Assembly: GCF_003576645.1 (NCBI RefSeq)
Contig: NC_044919.1
Coordinates: 29,898,403-29,962,402, forward strand
From: Ipomoea triloba
Lineage: Eukaryota > Streptophyta > Magnoliopsida > Solanales > Convolvulaceae
DNA: 64,000 nucleotides
Direction of reading: 5' to 3'
The notes under the pieces were generated by a model that was given only the letters and a program-made list of their open reading frames with translations, was not told the origin of the DNA and ran no database searches. Below are positions 45,376-56,904 of the stretch, piece by piece. The translations under genes and the position numbers were made by a program. Numbering within the stretch: the first letter of the stretch is position 1; each line of letters starts with the position of its first letter.

Positions 45376-47192
45376 GGGGGGGGGGGGGGGGGCTTAATAT
45401 ATTTAATCTCAATTGTTCATTGAGAAAATTAAGAATATATATATATTTAATCTCTATTGTTCATTGAGTTAGATCTACTAATTTTAGAGAGACGGAAATA
45501 AAACATACAATAACATTTTGATTATTTTTTCAAACTTTAAATGTGTACTTGGCCTATTTGAAAGTGCAGTTCACCTGGAGTATCATTTAAGATTTTTACT
45601 TTTAGTTTGGTTTAGAGGTTATCTTTTACTATCTAAGAGAGTTAGTAGTATTCAAAAAAAAAAAAAGATTTCGTATTTATTGTTTAGGTCCAGAATTTAA
45701 TTTTTCGTGGAGGTTTTAGAGTTTATACAATAATGTAGACTATATTATTAAAAATTACACTCTGTAGTATGTATATTAAAAGTTGGAGAAAATTATCAAA
45801 ATGTAACCAACTTTTTTTTTATTAAATTGTTTCAAATATATTAGTTGTTTTCATATGGACACCGTGCATCTTTTACAAACTAAAATAAAAAAGGATGAGG
45901 CCTGATAGAACAAATAGTCTGATCTATGTGTATTTTGTGTATATAAAATGTATATGAGGAAAATAGGATGAACTGCGGCCAGTAAATATGAAAATATGTG
46001 GAAGCTTAGGAAGAAAGAATAGGCTTAGATTAGCCTTGAGTGTTGTAGAGAAGAAGAGAGCATGAGCCCTCGAAAATTGGCTCTAAGTAGCCTTTTATTC
46101 AATCTTGTAGAGAGAGAGTTTAGAGGAGAAGTGAATGGAATCCCATAGTCTAATGGCCTTTATATAGGTTTAAGATATTAACTGTTTGATTTTGACTCGA
46201 GTACGATCCTGACCCAAATCTGGACCGACTTAAAATCGTATATTGTATAGAACATCTTTTACCCGGAATACCCAGGACATATTCCCTATAAAGGCCAATG
46301 TTGATTGTATATTCATAGTTTAAACTTAAAATCTTTACCATTCACTTTAGGTTGATACTAGGTATAAGAGTTATGTGTATCCATTGACACCTTAGGATTT
46401 TCTATATATATTGAAAATGTATTTTTATTGTTCAGTTTGATTGATAGAAAAACTTTTCATTTTCATTTTCTATCTTTTGAAAAACAATCAAGAAATTGAA
46501 CACGGCCATCGTCACCACACCATCGTCACTCAACCCCATTCACTTCACCGGCATCGTCGCACCACCGTCTTCACTACATTGATCCTGACCCACACTCCAT
46601 ACTCACCGGCTTCGTTGCACCACCGAAAACAGTGGCTCCACAAGTAGTTCAAGTTCTCATCCTCCCACTCTTCCCCCTACTCCCCATCTCCCTTCTCCTC
46701 GTGCACATTGTTCTTTCTTTGAGTGCATTATTTTCCTTCTTTTGGTGCACATTGTTCATTCTTTGAGTACATATTTTTCATTCTTTGAGTGCAAGTTTGT
46801 CTGTTAGAATGCATATTTTATTTTCAAATGCATGTTTTTTTTTTGTTTCTCAAGAAATTGGTGCATTATTTTTTTTAAAGTGCGTATGTTTGTCTCTTTG
46901 AATGCATAACTTTGAATCTTCAGGTGCATAACATTGAAACATAACTTACTTTAAATAACTTTGCATGGTAAGATGCATAACTTTGCACCTTGGGGGTGCA
47001 TAGTGTTTAAGCTACAACGGTATAAGTTTTAATCATCAGGTGCATAGCCTTAGTTAAAGGTTGTAAAAACATGCTACAACAACAGGTTCATGCTACTCCA
47101 TATATACATACAACACCATATAAAATCCACAATCTAGAAATCAGTACGTTAGTATGTATTTGAGATTGTTATTCTATTATTAACAATTAGCC
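45376..47192. other. Repeat-rich intergenic DNA
   Basis: No gene recognised. 46700-47060 carries many diverged copies of TTCTTTGAGTGCA(T/C) and related GTGCATA words. 46020-46340 has LTR-leader-like composition without definable ends. Confidence 0.45.
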
Positions 47193-47395
47193 TTGTTAGG
47201 TAATGGAAGCTGCCGCTCGCTTAGTTCTGTACGTAGTTCACTCACTGTCCCAATGGGGTTGCTCGACGGAGGAGTAACCGGCCGCCATTGCAGAGATGGA
47301 AGCAAAAGATTATTACTTGACTTGTTTCTGGGGAGCTACCCAGCCGCAAAGTTCTTTGCTCCGACGAGAGCGGAGATGGTGACGATGAATAAAAA
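47193..47395 (-). pseudogene. Secreted repeat-peptide pseudogene C (no signal peptide)
   Basis: The minus strand reads SALVGAKNFAAG, a TAG, then in the same frame NNLLLPSLQWRPVTPPSSNPIGTVSE. Everything upstream of this (signal peptide and first two units) is missing. The leader sequence GATGAATAAAAATGC is fused directly to the end of the GAKNF unit, which marks an internal deletion compared with copy E. The last motif reads PPSSNPIGT instead of PNPGTN. The upstream module (TATATATAAG-type, GGTTGACC at 47458, CTCGTTAAGG at 47500-47509) survives. Confidence 0.8.
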
Positions 47396-47871
47396 TGCAA
47401 AGTGCGAGGATGCGCGCTTATATATAAGGTTTAGCTTGATTGGAATAGACAGTTGGGTGGTTGACCATTTGAACATGAATAGGTCTATCAACTCCGAAAC
47501 TCGTTAAGGAAGAAGAGTTGCAGTAGTACTTGCTGTTACAAAAGAAGTGTTGAATCACTGGTTGGGCACTACTTGGACCCACAGGACTTGCTCAAAATAC
47601 TGTTCACCAATGAGAACAAATTAAAAAGAATCAGCAAAACGTCTATAGTTCACCACGTATCCATGTACCATGGATAGAAATTACCATGCCCGGAAACATC
47701 AATTACTACTTAATTAGGTGATAAATTGTATATAAGGACATAGAATGGAGATTTTGCACTTGTAATATCCAAATTATACTTAATGTAACGAGCTCATTGT
47801 GAGCAATTAGCACTAGTAGATGCTCTCACCTAAGAGGCTTTAAAGTCATTCTTGTAGAGTTGTAACGAGAG

Positions 47872-48216
47872 CTAGCTGAGCTTTGAGTTGGTGCCGGCAT
47901 TGGGTGTCGGCGGGGAGACCGATTTCCACAGAGACGACGACGAAAGAAGTTTCCTTGAGCGTCTATTCTTGGATGTAACTGCAAAGTTCTTGTTACCCAG
48001 ATTTGCCGAGTTAGCGGCATTGTTGGTGCCGGGATTTGAGCCCGGAGGGGAAACCAGTTTCCACTTCATAGATGATAACAAAACAGGTTTGTTTTCCATC
48101 CACGCTTGTTCGCCGCCGTCACGAGGAACCAATCTACTGGCTTCAAGAGGTTTGACAGTGAGCAAAAGAAGTGCAGAAACAAAAGCTACAACAATAAAAC
48201 TAGGTTGATGTGTCAT
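47872..48216 (-). CDS. Secreted repeat-peptide precursor D (2 units)
   Basis: 114 residues. The signal peptide (about 1-27, LLLLTVKPLEA) is followed by SRLVPRDGGEQ, common to copies D, F and G. Unit 1 is LLSSMKWKLVS + PPGSNPGTN (57-65), then NSANLGNKNFAVT. A basic run NRRSRK leads to unit 2, LLSSSSLWKSVS + PPTPNAGTN (102-110). The last residues (SKLS) differ from copy F because of a small indel. Upstream: TATA-like TTATATAT at 48346-48353, TTGACC at 48380-48385, CTCGTTAAGG at 48418-48427. Likely functional, secreted, unknown role. Confidence 0.8.
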   Translation of the reverse strand: MTHQPSFIVVAFVSALLLLTVKPLEASRLVPRDGGEQAWMENKPVLLSSMKWKLVSPPGSNPGTNNAANSANLGNKNFAVTSKNRRSRKLLSSSSLWKSVSPPTPNAGTNSKLS

Positions 48217-48697
48217 TGTCTCTTAGATCTTGTGTGCTGGATGGTTTTAAAGAACAAACAATAATAATAAACAAGTTTGAGGATTGAGAGGTACGTATAG
48301 TAGGTGATGATGAACAAATTAAACTGCGAAAAGCTAAGGAGGCGCTTATATATGCGGTCCAAATCAGATAACAGAGTGGTTGACCGTTTGAGCTTGAAGA
48401 GGTCATCATCTTCGATACTCGTTAAGGTAGAAGGGAGTAACAAATAACTGAACTAGTGTTGAATCCTTCTTAATTGAAATGTGTCGGGCCCACACTATAT
48501 AGGTTTGTCCAATGAGAACAAAAAGAATCAGCTCCACATATCCAAGTGGACCAAGTACCCACTGCGCCTAAAAACAATAATTGTTACACCATCGAACAAG
48601 GACCATTTTTATTGTGCGCCATGATTCAATTATATTTTTGCAGTTGATACGTTATGTAATTGTAGTTAATTTTTTTATCCACTCATAAATAAATTAA

Positions 48698-49146
48698 GGC
48701 AAAAACTTGTGTGAGACCGTCTTACCATGAGACGGGTCGGGTCGGGTCAAGATGCAAATGTAACACTTATATGCACAAATACCATACTTATATGCTCAAA
48801 TGTAATACTAATCAGGAATAAAAATTTTGCTACTTATTAGGGTAAATATAATATTTTAAGGGAAAATACAATACTTTTACATTTCGATTTAAAGTATTAC
48901 ATTTTTCCTCAAAAGTATTATATTTGCCTTTATAAGTGAGAGGCACTTGTCAATATTACTTATTATGAAAAATGTATTACTTTTTCTCTTATAAATAACA
49001 AAAATTGTATTTTTGATTAGTGTTATATTTGAGCATATAAGTGTGAGATTTGTACATATAAGTATGACATTTGCATGGTGATTTGATCCGACCCGACCCG
49101 TCTCACGAATAAGGATCCGTGAGACGGTCTCACACAAGTGTGACCC
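48698..49146. mobile_element. MULE-type MITE, copy 1 of 3
   Basis: 449 bp with perfect 9-bp duplication ATAAATTAA (48689-48697, 49147-49155). The ends contain ACTTGTGTGAGACCGTCT...GAGACGGTCTCACACAAGT with GACGGGTCGGGTC next to them. The interior is repeats of CTTATATGCACAAATG and AATACTTTTA. No protein. Confidence 0.88.
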
Positions 49147-49155
49147 ATAAATTAA

Positions 49156-50292
49156 AGACATATAACATGATAACTACAGACATATATAATATATTATGTG
49201 TCTGCAGTTAATATATTTTGTACCTACAGTTAATAATTTATGTGTATGTAGTTAACATGTTATGTGCCTACAATTTATTTATAGACATATAAATTGTTAA
49301 CAACATGTACAGAATATGACATAATCTGAAGGTTATTTTGGAGCAGGGTCTACAATGTAAGGTAGACCCTGATCCATGATATAATTTTCCCCTAAAAAGG
49401 CCATTTGGGTCGTGGTTGCGATATTTTATGTAAATAAAATATTTTCAGCAAATAAAAAATATCACCATAGCAAGAGCTACACAATTGGTATAATATAAGA
49501 GAATTTTTTTAAAAAAAATGTAAATGTTATTGTCTTTTTTCTCTTTTTGTTCGTATGAATCAAACCCCACCATTCTATTAAAAGTAAGTCTTAAATGGTT
49601 CTTCTCATATGTTAGATTAATATCTTGAGAACACTATTGACCATTTTCTTGTAACAAAAAAGTCTAAATTTACTTAATGTTAATTTTATATGTGGCAATA
49701 TTTTTTAAAATATATTTAGTAATTACTTAAATGAATCCATAATTTGCATGATATATGTTTATTTGTGGATAGTTTTAATTAGAAAGTTTATAACTTTTTT
49801 TTTTTGGCCCTATTGTGATGGTTCAATCAAAGATTCATGATGTTCCAAAAGGGGAGTATACAGATATTTCGTCATCCTCAATAATTTACGTGTTATGTCA
49901 TTCAATATGTAATTTGTCCGCCTTTTGCTTTACTTTTGTTCTGATTTGTGTAAATAATAAAGATCATTCAAACTATTGTTTTTTAGCTCTCTAATTCATG
50001 TTGTAACCATCACCTTAGCTTCATGTACTATGGTGCCGCTTGATTTAAATTTTATTCAAATTGTACAAAAAATCTTTTCACTTAATTAATTAATTAACTT
50101 CTCTTCATTTTATAATTTATGCACCTAAATATGTAAGTAAAGGAATTAAGACACATTAGGGTCACTTATTATCAATCTATCATCATCTTGACACATGAAT
50201 ATAACTATTCAAGTTAGTGCATACATATTCATTGATAGAAAAAGCATATACCAAATAGATTAGCTAATTGTAGTGTGCTTTCGTATTGTATT
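49156..50292. other. Duplicated non-coding block
   Basis: No gene. The part from about 49500 to 50290 is paralogous to 55370-55535 plus 56100-56690, and shows the site before MITE insertion there. 49340-49400 holds a short hairpin (AGGGTCTAC...GTAGACCCT). Confidence 0.6.
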
Positions 50293-50862
50293 GGTTTAAA
50301 TTTTAATTTTTTTTGGGAGGGAAAAGTCCCGGAAAGCAAAAAGCAAAAATCAATCCCCACAGTCTCAAGGCACCCCTACAATATCATTTTGGATAAGCAA
50401 ATCCAGCTCTCAATGAGGGCAAGTCGGCAGCAACACCAAGCCAGATCCATTCCACTCTTCGTTGCATGCAAGTCAATGGACAACTTAATTTTGTTCCCGC
50501 AACACGTGGTAGCAATTCACCTCCCAATTTTTCATCATCCAATTCTTTCATTCAGATAAAATGTTGTTCATGCATTGAGCCTCCACCAGTGGTGTCAAAT
50601 TTGGAGTCATTGATCCACCTGACAATATTCGCGATTTGGATAACGATCTTAGAGTAGCCGAACTGCCAAGCAACTTTAAGGCCAAGAAGGACTACCAAGC
50701 TTCGGCTTCATCAATGTTGCATTCCCCAATTGAGGTTCTTGGGAAAGCCAACAATCCAATTCCCTTGATAGTCTCTAAGAATGCCCTCTCAGCTTGTGTC
50801 TTTCCCCTTCGACTTACTACTACAGTCAACATTCACTGCAATCCACCCTTTCTTTAACTTTT
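50293..50862 (-). pseudogene. Degenerate LINE RNase H fragment
   Basis: The minus strand reads, with several stops and shifts, KGWIAVNVDCSSKSKGK, GILRDYQGNWIVGF, then LKVAWQFGYSKIVIQIANI, the order of an L1 RNase H domain. An A-rich tail lies at 50309-50316 (minus AAAAAAAA). The paralogous block at 56690-56710 lacks it, giving an empty site. Confidence 0.7.
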
Positions 50863-51059
50863 GTAATTTTCCTCACACTAAAAAAAATAAATTAACTATA
50901 CATAGAGAGATAATACTTTTTTCTCCCTTTCTTCCATGCAACAAGATGGCTTGAAGCATAAGCAAAACACCATAGATTAGACATACACTACAAAGTAGAA
51001 TTGTACACACTATATTGATATATAAGAAATTGTTAATGACCGAAGTTTCCTTGAACATC

Positions 51060-51180
51060 CATTCATGGATATGATGTAACTGCAAAGTTCTTGTCGCCTA
51101 GAGTTCTCGAGTTAAAGGCATTATTCTGGTTTCCACTTCAGAGATGATAACAAAAGATGTTTCTTTCTCAACTGCACCTT
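51060..51180 (-). pseudogene. Secreted repeat-peptide remnant (one half unit)
   Basis: The minus strand reads LRKKHLLLSSLKWKPE then a stop. It lacks the proline-rich ending and resumes near GDKNFAVTSYP, the C-terminus of copy G. A short deletion removed the motif itself. No signal peptide: upstream is (TA)n/(CA)n repeat at 51209-51240. A paralogue of the copy G region. Confidence 0.7.
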
Positions 51181-51207
51181 AGCATCGCAAATGTATTTGA
51201 ACCCTAT

Positions 51208-51208
<1 letters not shown>

Positions 51209-51244
<36 letters not shown>

Positions 51245-51275
51245 AAATAAAAAAGAGTGTATATTACACACACAC
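51209..51275. repeat. (TA)n(CA)n microsatellite
   Basis: TATATATA...CACACACA runs at the junction between two peptide-gene remnants. A likely breakpoint of the local rearrangement. Confidence 0.85.
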
Positions 51276-51297
51276 ACAGAATATCTGTAGGTTCACT

Positions 51298-51754
51298 CAC
51301 TGTCCCAATGGGGTTGCTCGACGGAGGAGTAACCGGCGGCCATTGCAGAGATTGAAGCAAAAGATTAGTACTAGTCTACTAGACTTGTTTCTGGGGAGCA
51401 ACCTTAGCCGCAAAGTTCTTTGCTCCGACGAGAGCGGAGTTGGTGCCGGCGTTTGGCGTCAGAGGAGAGACCGGTTTCCACGGAGACGGTGTCGAAAGAA
51501 GTTTCCTTAAACGCCCATTCGTTAATGTAACGGCAGAGTTGTCGTCGACGAGAGGAGCCGAGTTACCGGCGTTGTTGGTGCCGGGATTGGGGCCCGGAGG
51601 GGAAACCGATTTCCACTTCAGAGATGATAACAAAAAATGGTTCATTGTCGTCACGAGGGACTGATCAACTGGCTTCGCGAGGTTTAATGACGAGCAGAAG
51701 AAGTACTGTACATAAACAAAAGCTAAAACAATACGTACTAAGTTGACGTGTCAT
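51298..51754 (-). pseudogene. Secreted repeat-peptide pseudogene E (3 units, broken)
   Basis: The minus strand starts MTRQL with a recognisable signal peptide ending in PREAS. It then meets TGA where other copies have Arg (EASR). After RDDNEP the frame shifts, and the two central units are readable only in another frame: LLSSLKWKSVS + PPGPNPGTN, then SPWKPVS + PLTPNAGTN, NSALVGAKNFAAK. Stop codons follow, and a third unit (LLLQSLQWPPVTPPSSNP) continues. The loss is by one nonsense and one frameshift, so decay is recent. The upstream module is present but its core reads TTGACG (51893-51898), with CTCGTTAAGG at 51932-51941. Confidence 0.8.
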
Positions 51755-52278
51755 TGTCTCTTCGATCTGGTGGTTCTAATGAACAATAATAAAGAGGTTT
51801 GAGGATTTAGGTGATGATGAATAAAAATGCAAAGCACGAGGATGCGCTTATATATATAAGCTTTAGCTTGATTGGAATAGATAGTTGGGCGGTTGACGGT
51901 TTGAACGTGAATAGGTCTATCAACTCCGAAACTCGTTAAGGAAGAAGAGTTACAGTAGTACGTACAAAATAAAAGAAGTGTTGAATCACTGGTTGGGCAC
52001 TACTTGAGCCCACAGGACTTGCTCAAAATACTGTTCTCCAATGAGAACTAAAAGAATTGAATCAGCAAAACCTCTATAGTTCACCACGTATCCATGTACC
52101 ATGGATAGAAATTACCATGCCCGGAAACATCAAATACTACTTAGGTGGCAAATTACTAAATTGTATATAAGGACATAGCTAGAGTGGAGATTTTGCACTT
52201 GTAATATTGAAATACTTTGTAATGAGCTCATTGTGAGCAATTAGCACTAGTACGTAGATGCTCTCACCTAAGAGGTTT

Positions 52279-52650
52279 TTAAGTCATTCTTGTAGAATTG
52301 TAACGAGAGCTAGCGGAGTTGGTGCCGGCATTGGGTGTTGGCGGGGAGACCGATTTCCACAGAGACGACGACGAAAGAAGTTTCCTTGAGCGTCCATTCT
52401 TGGATGTAACTGCAAAGCTCTTGTTGCCCAGAGTCGCCGAGTTAACGGCATTGTTGGTGCCTGGATTTGAGCCCGGAGGGGAAACCAGTTTCCACTTCAT
52501 AGATGATAACAAAACACGTTTGTTTTCCATCCACCCTCGTTCGCCGCCGTCACGAGGAACCAATCTACTGGCTTCAAGAGGTTTGACGACGAGCAGAAGT
52601 ACATAAACATAAACAAAAGCTAAAACAATAAAACTAGGTTGATGTGTCAT
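52279..52650 (-). CDS. Secreted repeat-peptide precursor F (2 units)
   Basis: 123 residues and the closest relative of copy D. Signal peptide of about 1-28 (LAFVYVYVLLLVV, ending LEAS), then RLVPRDGGERG. Motifs are PPGSNPGTN at 58-66 and PPTPNAGTN at 103-111, separated by NSATLGNKSFAVT and NGRSRK. The C-terminal tail SASSRYNSTRMT is longer than in D. Upstream on the minus strand: TATA-like at 52782-52789, GGTTGACC at 52814-52821, CTCGTTAAGG at 52854-52863. Apparently intact. Confidence 0.8.
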   Translation of the reverse strand: MTHQPSFIVLAFVYVYVLLLVVKPLEASRLVPRDGGERGWMENKRVLLSSMKWKLVSPPGSNPGTNNAVNSATLGNKSFAVTSKNGRSRKLLSSSSLWKSVSPPTPNAGTNSASSRYNSTRMT

Positions 52651-53189
52651 TGTCTCTTAGATCTTGTGTGCTGGATGGTTTTAAAGAACAAACAAAAATA
52701 AAGAATTTTAGGATGATAGATGAGAGTTGAGGATTGAGAGGTAGGTGATGATGAACAAATTGAACTGCGAAAAGGAGGCGCTTATATATGCGGTCCAAAC
52801 CAGATAGCAGGGTGGTTGACCGTTTGAACTTGAAGAGGTCATCATCTTCGGTACTCGTTAAGGTAGAAGGGAGTTAAGGTACGTACAAAACAAAAAAATT
52901 GAATAAGTGTTGAATCCTTCTGAATTGAAACGGGTCGGGTCCACACTATATAGCTTTGTCCAATGAGAACAAGAAGAATCAGCTCCACATATCCAAGTGG
53001 ACCAAGTACCCACTGCGTCTAAAAACAATAATTGTTACACCATTGAACAAGGTCCATTTTTATCTTGCACTATGATTCAAAAATTATGTGTTTACAGTTG
53101 ATACATTTTGTAATTGTAATTGATTTCTTATGCTCTTATAAATAAATTGAACGCATATAATATGTTAACAACAGATACATAAAAGGATT

Positions 53190-53667
53190 GGGTCACACTT
53201 GTGTGAGACCGTCTCACGGATCCTTATTTGTGAGACGGGTCGGGTCGGGTCAAAACACTATGCAAATGTCATACTTATATGTGCAAATGTCATTTTTGTT
53301 ACTTATTAGATATAACACTAATCAATAATACAATTTTTGTTACTTATTAGAGAAAAAGTAATACATTTTTCATAATAAGTAATGTTGACAAGTGCCCCTT
53401 ACTTATAAGGGCAAATATAATACTTTTGTGGAAAAATGTAATACTTTTAAATCGAAATGAAAAAGTATTGTACTTTCCCTTAAAAGTATTACATTTACTC
53501 TTATAAGTAACAAAAATTTTATTCCCGATTAATATTACATTTGAGCATATAAGTATGACATTTGTGCATATAAGTGTTACATTTGCATCCTGATCCGACC
53601 CGACCAGACCCGACCCGACCCGACCCGACCCGTCTCATGGTGAGACGGTCTCACACAAGTTTTTGCC
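53190..53667. mobile_element. MULE-type MITE, copy 2 of 3 (inverted)
   Basis: 478 bp, with perfect 9-bp duplication AAAAGGATT (53181-53189, 53668-53676). It is the same family as 48698-49146, in the opposite orientation, with a longer CGACC run near the right end. Confidence 0.9.
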
Positions 53668-54053
53668 AAAAGGATTACTACAGATATATAAATTGTGTAA
53701 CTACAAGTACTGAATATATTTTTAAAATATTATGTTTCTGCAGTTAATATATTTTGTACATGCAGTTAATAGTTTATGTGTTTGTAGTTATCATATTATG
53801 TGCCTTGAATTTATTTACAAACATATAAATTGTTAACCACATATAAAGAATATGGCATAATCTAAAGGTTATTTTAGAGCAGGGTCCACGATGCAAGGTA
53901 GATCCGGTCCATGGTATAATTTGCCCCCAGAAAGGCCCTTTAATTTGAGCAGTGGTTGCGATATTTTATGTAAATAAAAATATTTTCAGCAAATAAAAAT
54001 TATCACCATAGCAAGAGCTACACAATCTGCACCTTAATATCTGTTTGTTGTAA

Positions 54054-54499
54054 GGCAAAAACTTGTGTGAGACCGTCTCACCATGAGACGGGTCGGGTCA
54101 AGATGCAAATGTAACACTTATATGCACAAATGTCATACTTATATGCTCAAATGTAATACTAATCAAGAATAACATTTTTGTTACTTATTAGGGTAAATGT
54201 AATACTTTTAAGAGAAAATACAATACTTTTACATTTCGATTTAAAAGTATTACATTTTTTCTCAAAAGTATTATATTTGCCCTTATAAGTGAGAGGCACT
54301 TGTCAACATTACTTATTATGAAAAATGTATTACTTTTTCTCTTATAAGTAACAAAAATTGTATTTTTGATTAGTGTTATATTTGAGCATATAAGTATGAG
54401 ATTTGCACATATAAGTATGACATTTACATGGTGCTTTGACCTGACCCGACCCGTCTCACGAATAAGGATCCGTGAGACGGTCTCACACAAGTGTGACCC
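54054..54499. mobile_element. MULE-type MITE, copy 3 of 3
   Basis: 446 bp with perfect 9-bp duplication TTGTTGTAA (54045-54053, 54500-54508), inserted in the LINE. Same orientation as the copy at 48698-49146. Confidence 0.9.
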
Positions 54500-54882
54500 T
54501 TGTTGTAATATTTGGGATGCCTGGAATGAAAAGATCTGAAATCATACTGTACTCCCGGCTTCATATATCTGCCACTTTGCATCAAATTTCCTTGTTTGAA
54601 TAATGGTCCTCTGTTCATATTGCTGCTAATCCTAATGACAGGTCCCCTGCTATCACTGCCTGGACTAGACCACCACGGAGAGTGCTCAAGCTCAACACTG
54701 ACGCCACACTTGATCAAAGCAACCATGGCATGATCAAAGCATGAATAATGACAACCTTCAAGTGGAAAACGATAGCCAGCTCGTTGTTAATGGCATTCTT
54801 CATGATCATGACTCAGTTTCATTTCTTCAGATTATTTTTTATGAGATTAGAGAATTAGCTTCTAGTTACCTTAACTTTATAA

Positions 54883-55160
54883 GGAGACGTTTGGTTTACG
54901 GAATGGTAGATTACTTAGGGAACGTTAGATTCTTATGTTTGGTTTAAAATTGAAATAGGTAAATAAGACAACGGAAATAAGATAAGGGAATTGAATGTGA
55001 GATTACCTAAGAAATTGGGGTGTATCTTACATTCCCTTCCAATAGCTAAAAACTTCATTGGGAGGTGAGAATCCTACATAACTTAACCAAACATGAGAAT
55101 CTTGTATTCTCAAGCAAATATAACTTTAGTTATCTTATATAACTTGAACCAAATGTTTCC
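54883..55160. mobile_element. Tourist-like MITE inside the LINE
   Basis: 278 bp, ends GGAGACGTTTGGTT / GAACCAAATGTTTCC, TAA duplications at 54880-54882 and 55161-55163. Confidence 0.8.
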
Positions 55161-55535
55161 TAAGCATTTTGTTTGCAAAACCATCCACGGATACTCGAAT
55201 AGGATTGCCCACTATCTTGCTAGGGAAGTCTTATCTATGCTTGATCGTACGGACTGTTTTACTGTTCCTTTTCCCTCCAGTTGCTCACATTTTGAACTTG
55301 GATCTGAATCTATCATCTTAACTTTAAAAAAAAATAAGAGATTTTTTTTTAAAAAAAAAATAAGAGATTTTTTTTTTAAAAAAATGTAAATGTTATTGTC
55401 CTTTTTTCTTTTTGTTCATATGAATCAAACCCCACCATTCTATGAGAAGTCTTAAATGGCTCTTCTCATATATTAGATTAATGTTGAGAACACTATTGAC
55501 CATTTTCTTGTGACAAAAAAGTCTAAATTTACTTA

Positions 55536-56099
55536 TGGCATGTTTGGTTGGATGTAGTTTGGGGGGAATTGTAATTCATTGAATTGCAATTCAGTGAATT
55601 CCCAAACAACAGTGTTTGGTTGGAGGGAATTGCAATTCCGCAGAATTGCAATTCCCTCCAAATGATGAATTGTAATTCATGGGGTACCCCCCATGAATTG
55701 CAATTCGGTGGAGAGGAGGGGCAATTTGTTGGTGTAAGGACAATTTTGCCCCTCCTCCATACCCTTTGTCTTTTTTTTTTTTTTTTAAATTTGAAATTAT
55801 TATTATTATTTTGAAAGAATTATTATTATTATTATTATTTTTGAAAGAATTATTATTATTATTATTTTTTTTTTGAATGAATTATTATTATTATTACTAC
55901 TACTACTATTACTACTACAACTACCACAACATAAGGGTACTTTAGTCATTTTGTCACTTCTTACCTTTCAATTCCATGTACTCCTATTTCTGCATACCAA
56001 ACACTGTAATTTCAATTCCTACTTTATTCATTGAATTGCAATTCCACTGAATTATAATTCTTTTCCACCCTAATTCCCTCCTCCCAACCAAACGCCCTG
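55536..56099. mobile_element. Tourist-like MITE with ATT/ATG microsatellite core
   Basis: 564 bp with ends GGCATGTTTGGTTGG / CCAACCAAACGCCC and TTA duplications (55533-55535, 56100-56102). Inside: GAATTGCAATTC palindromes and (ATT)n/(ACT)n runs. The paralogous site at 49673-49681 (ACTTAATG) is unoccupied. Confidence 0.88.
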
Positions 56100-56904
56100 T
56101 TAATGTTAATTGTATATGTGGCAATATTTCTTTTTATATTTAGTAATTACTTAAATGAATCCATAATTTGCATATTATATATGTTTATTTGTGGAGAGTT
56201 TTATTTAGGAAGTTTATAACCTTTTTTTGGCCCTTTTGTGATGGTTCAATCAAAGATTCATGATGTAGCAAATGAGAGTATACGGGTATTTCGTCATCCT
56301 CAATAATTTATGGGTTATATCGCTGAATATGTAATTTGTCCTTTTACTTCACTTTTGTAGCTCTCTAATTTGTGTTGTAACGATCACCTCATCTTCACTT
56401 ATTATGGTGCCCGCGGCCGGCCCATTGATTTAAATTTTATTCAAAATGCATAAAAAATCCTTCACTTAATATAATTAACATCTTTTCATTTAACAATTTA
56501 TGCACCTAAATATGTAAGTAAAGAAATTAAGACACATTATGGCTACTTATCAATCTATCATCATCTTGACACATATGAATATATAACTATTGATGTTGGA
56601 TAGGATGCATACATATTCATTGATAGAAAAAGCATATATACCAAATAGATTAGCTAATTGTATATGCTTTGTGTATTGTATTTGTTTATATTTCTTTAAC
56701 GTTTGTAATTTGCCTCACACTATAAAAAATTATACATAGAGAGGTAATAACTTTTTGCCCTGTTCTTCCATGCAACAAAGATGGCTTGAAGAAGCATACG
56801 CAAAACACCATAGATTAGACACTACAAAGTGGAATTATACACACTATATTGATATACAAGAGATTGTTCAATATTTAACGACAGAAGTTTCCTTGAACAT
56901 CCAT

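Larger units (their letters stand above)
54027..55370 (+). pseudogene. 5'-truncated, decayed LINE carrying two nested MITEs
   Basis: The plus strand reads CTLISVCCNIWDAWNEK (split by a MITE at 54054-54499), later TAWTRPPRRVLKLNTDATLD (RNase H start), QVENDSQLVVNGIL, then, after a Tourist MITE (54883-55160), IHGYSNRIAHYLAREV. It ends in A-rich repeats at 55326-55385. Several stops are present. The paralogous block at 49485-49525 has no such insert. Confidence 0.75.

Noticed and set aside
44522..45467. Frames of about 300 codons over 44.5-45.4 kb
   Set aside because: Made almost only of N; no evidence of coding.
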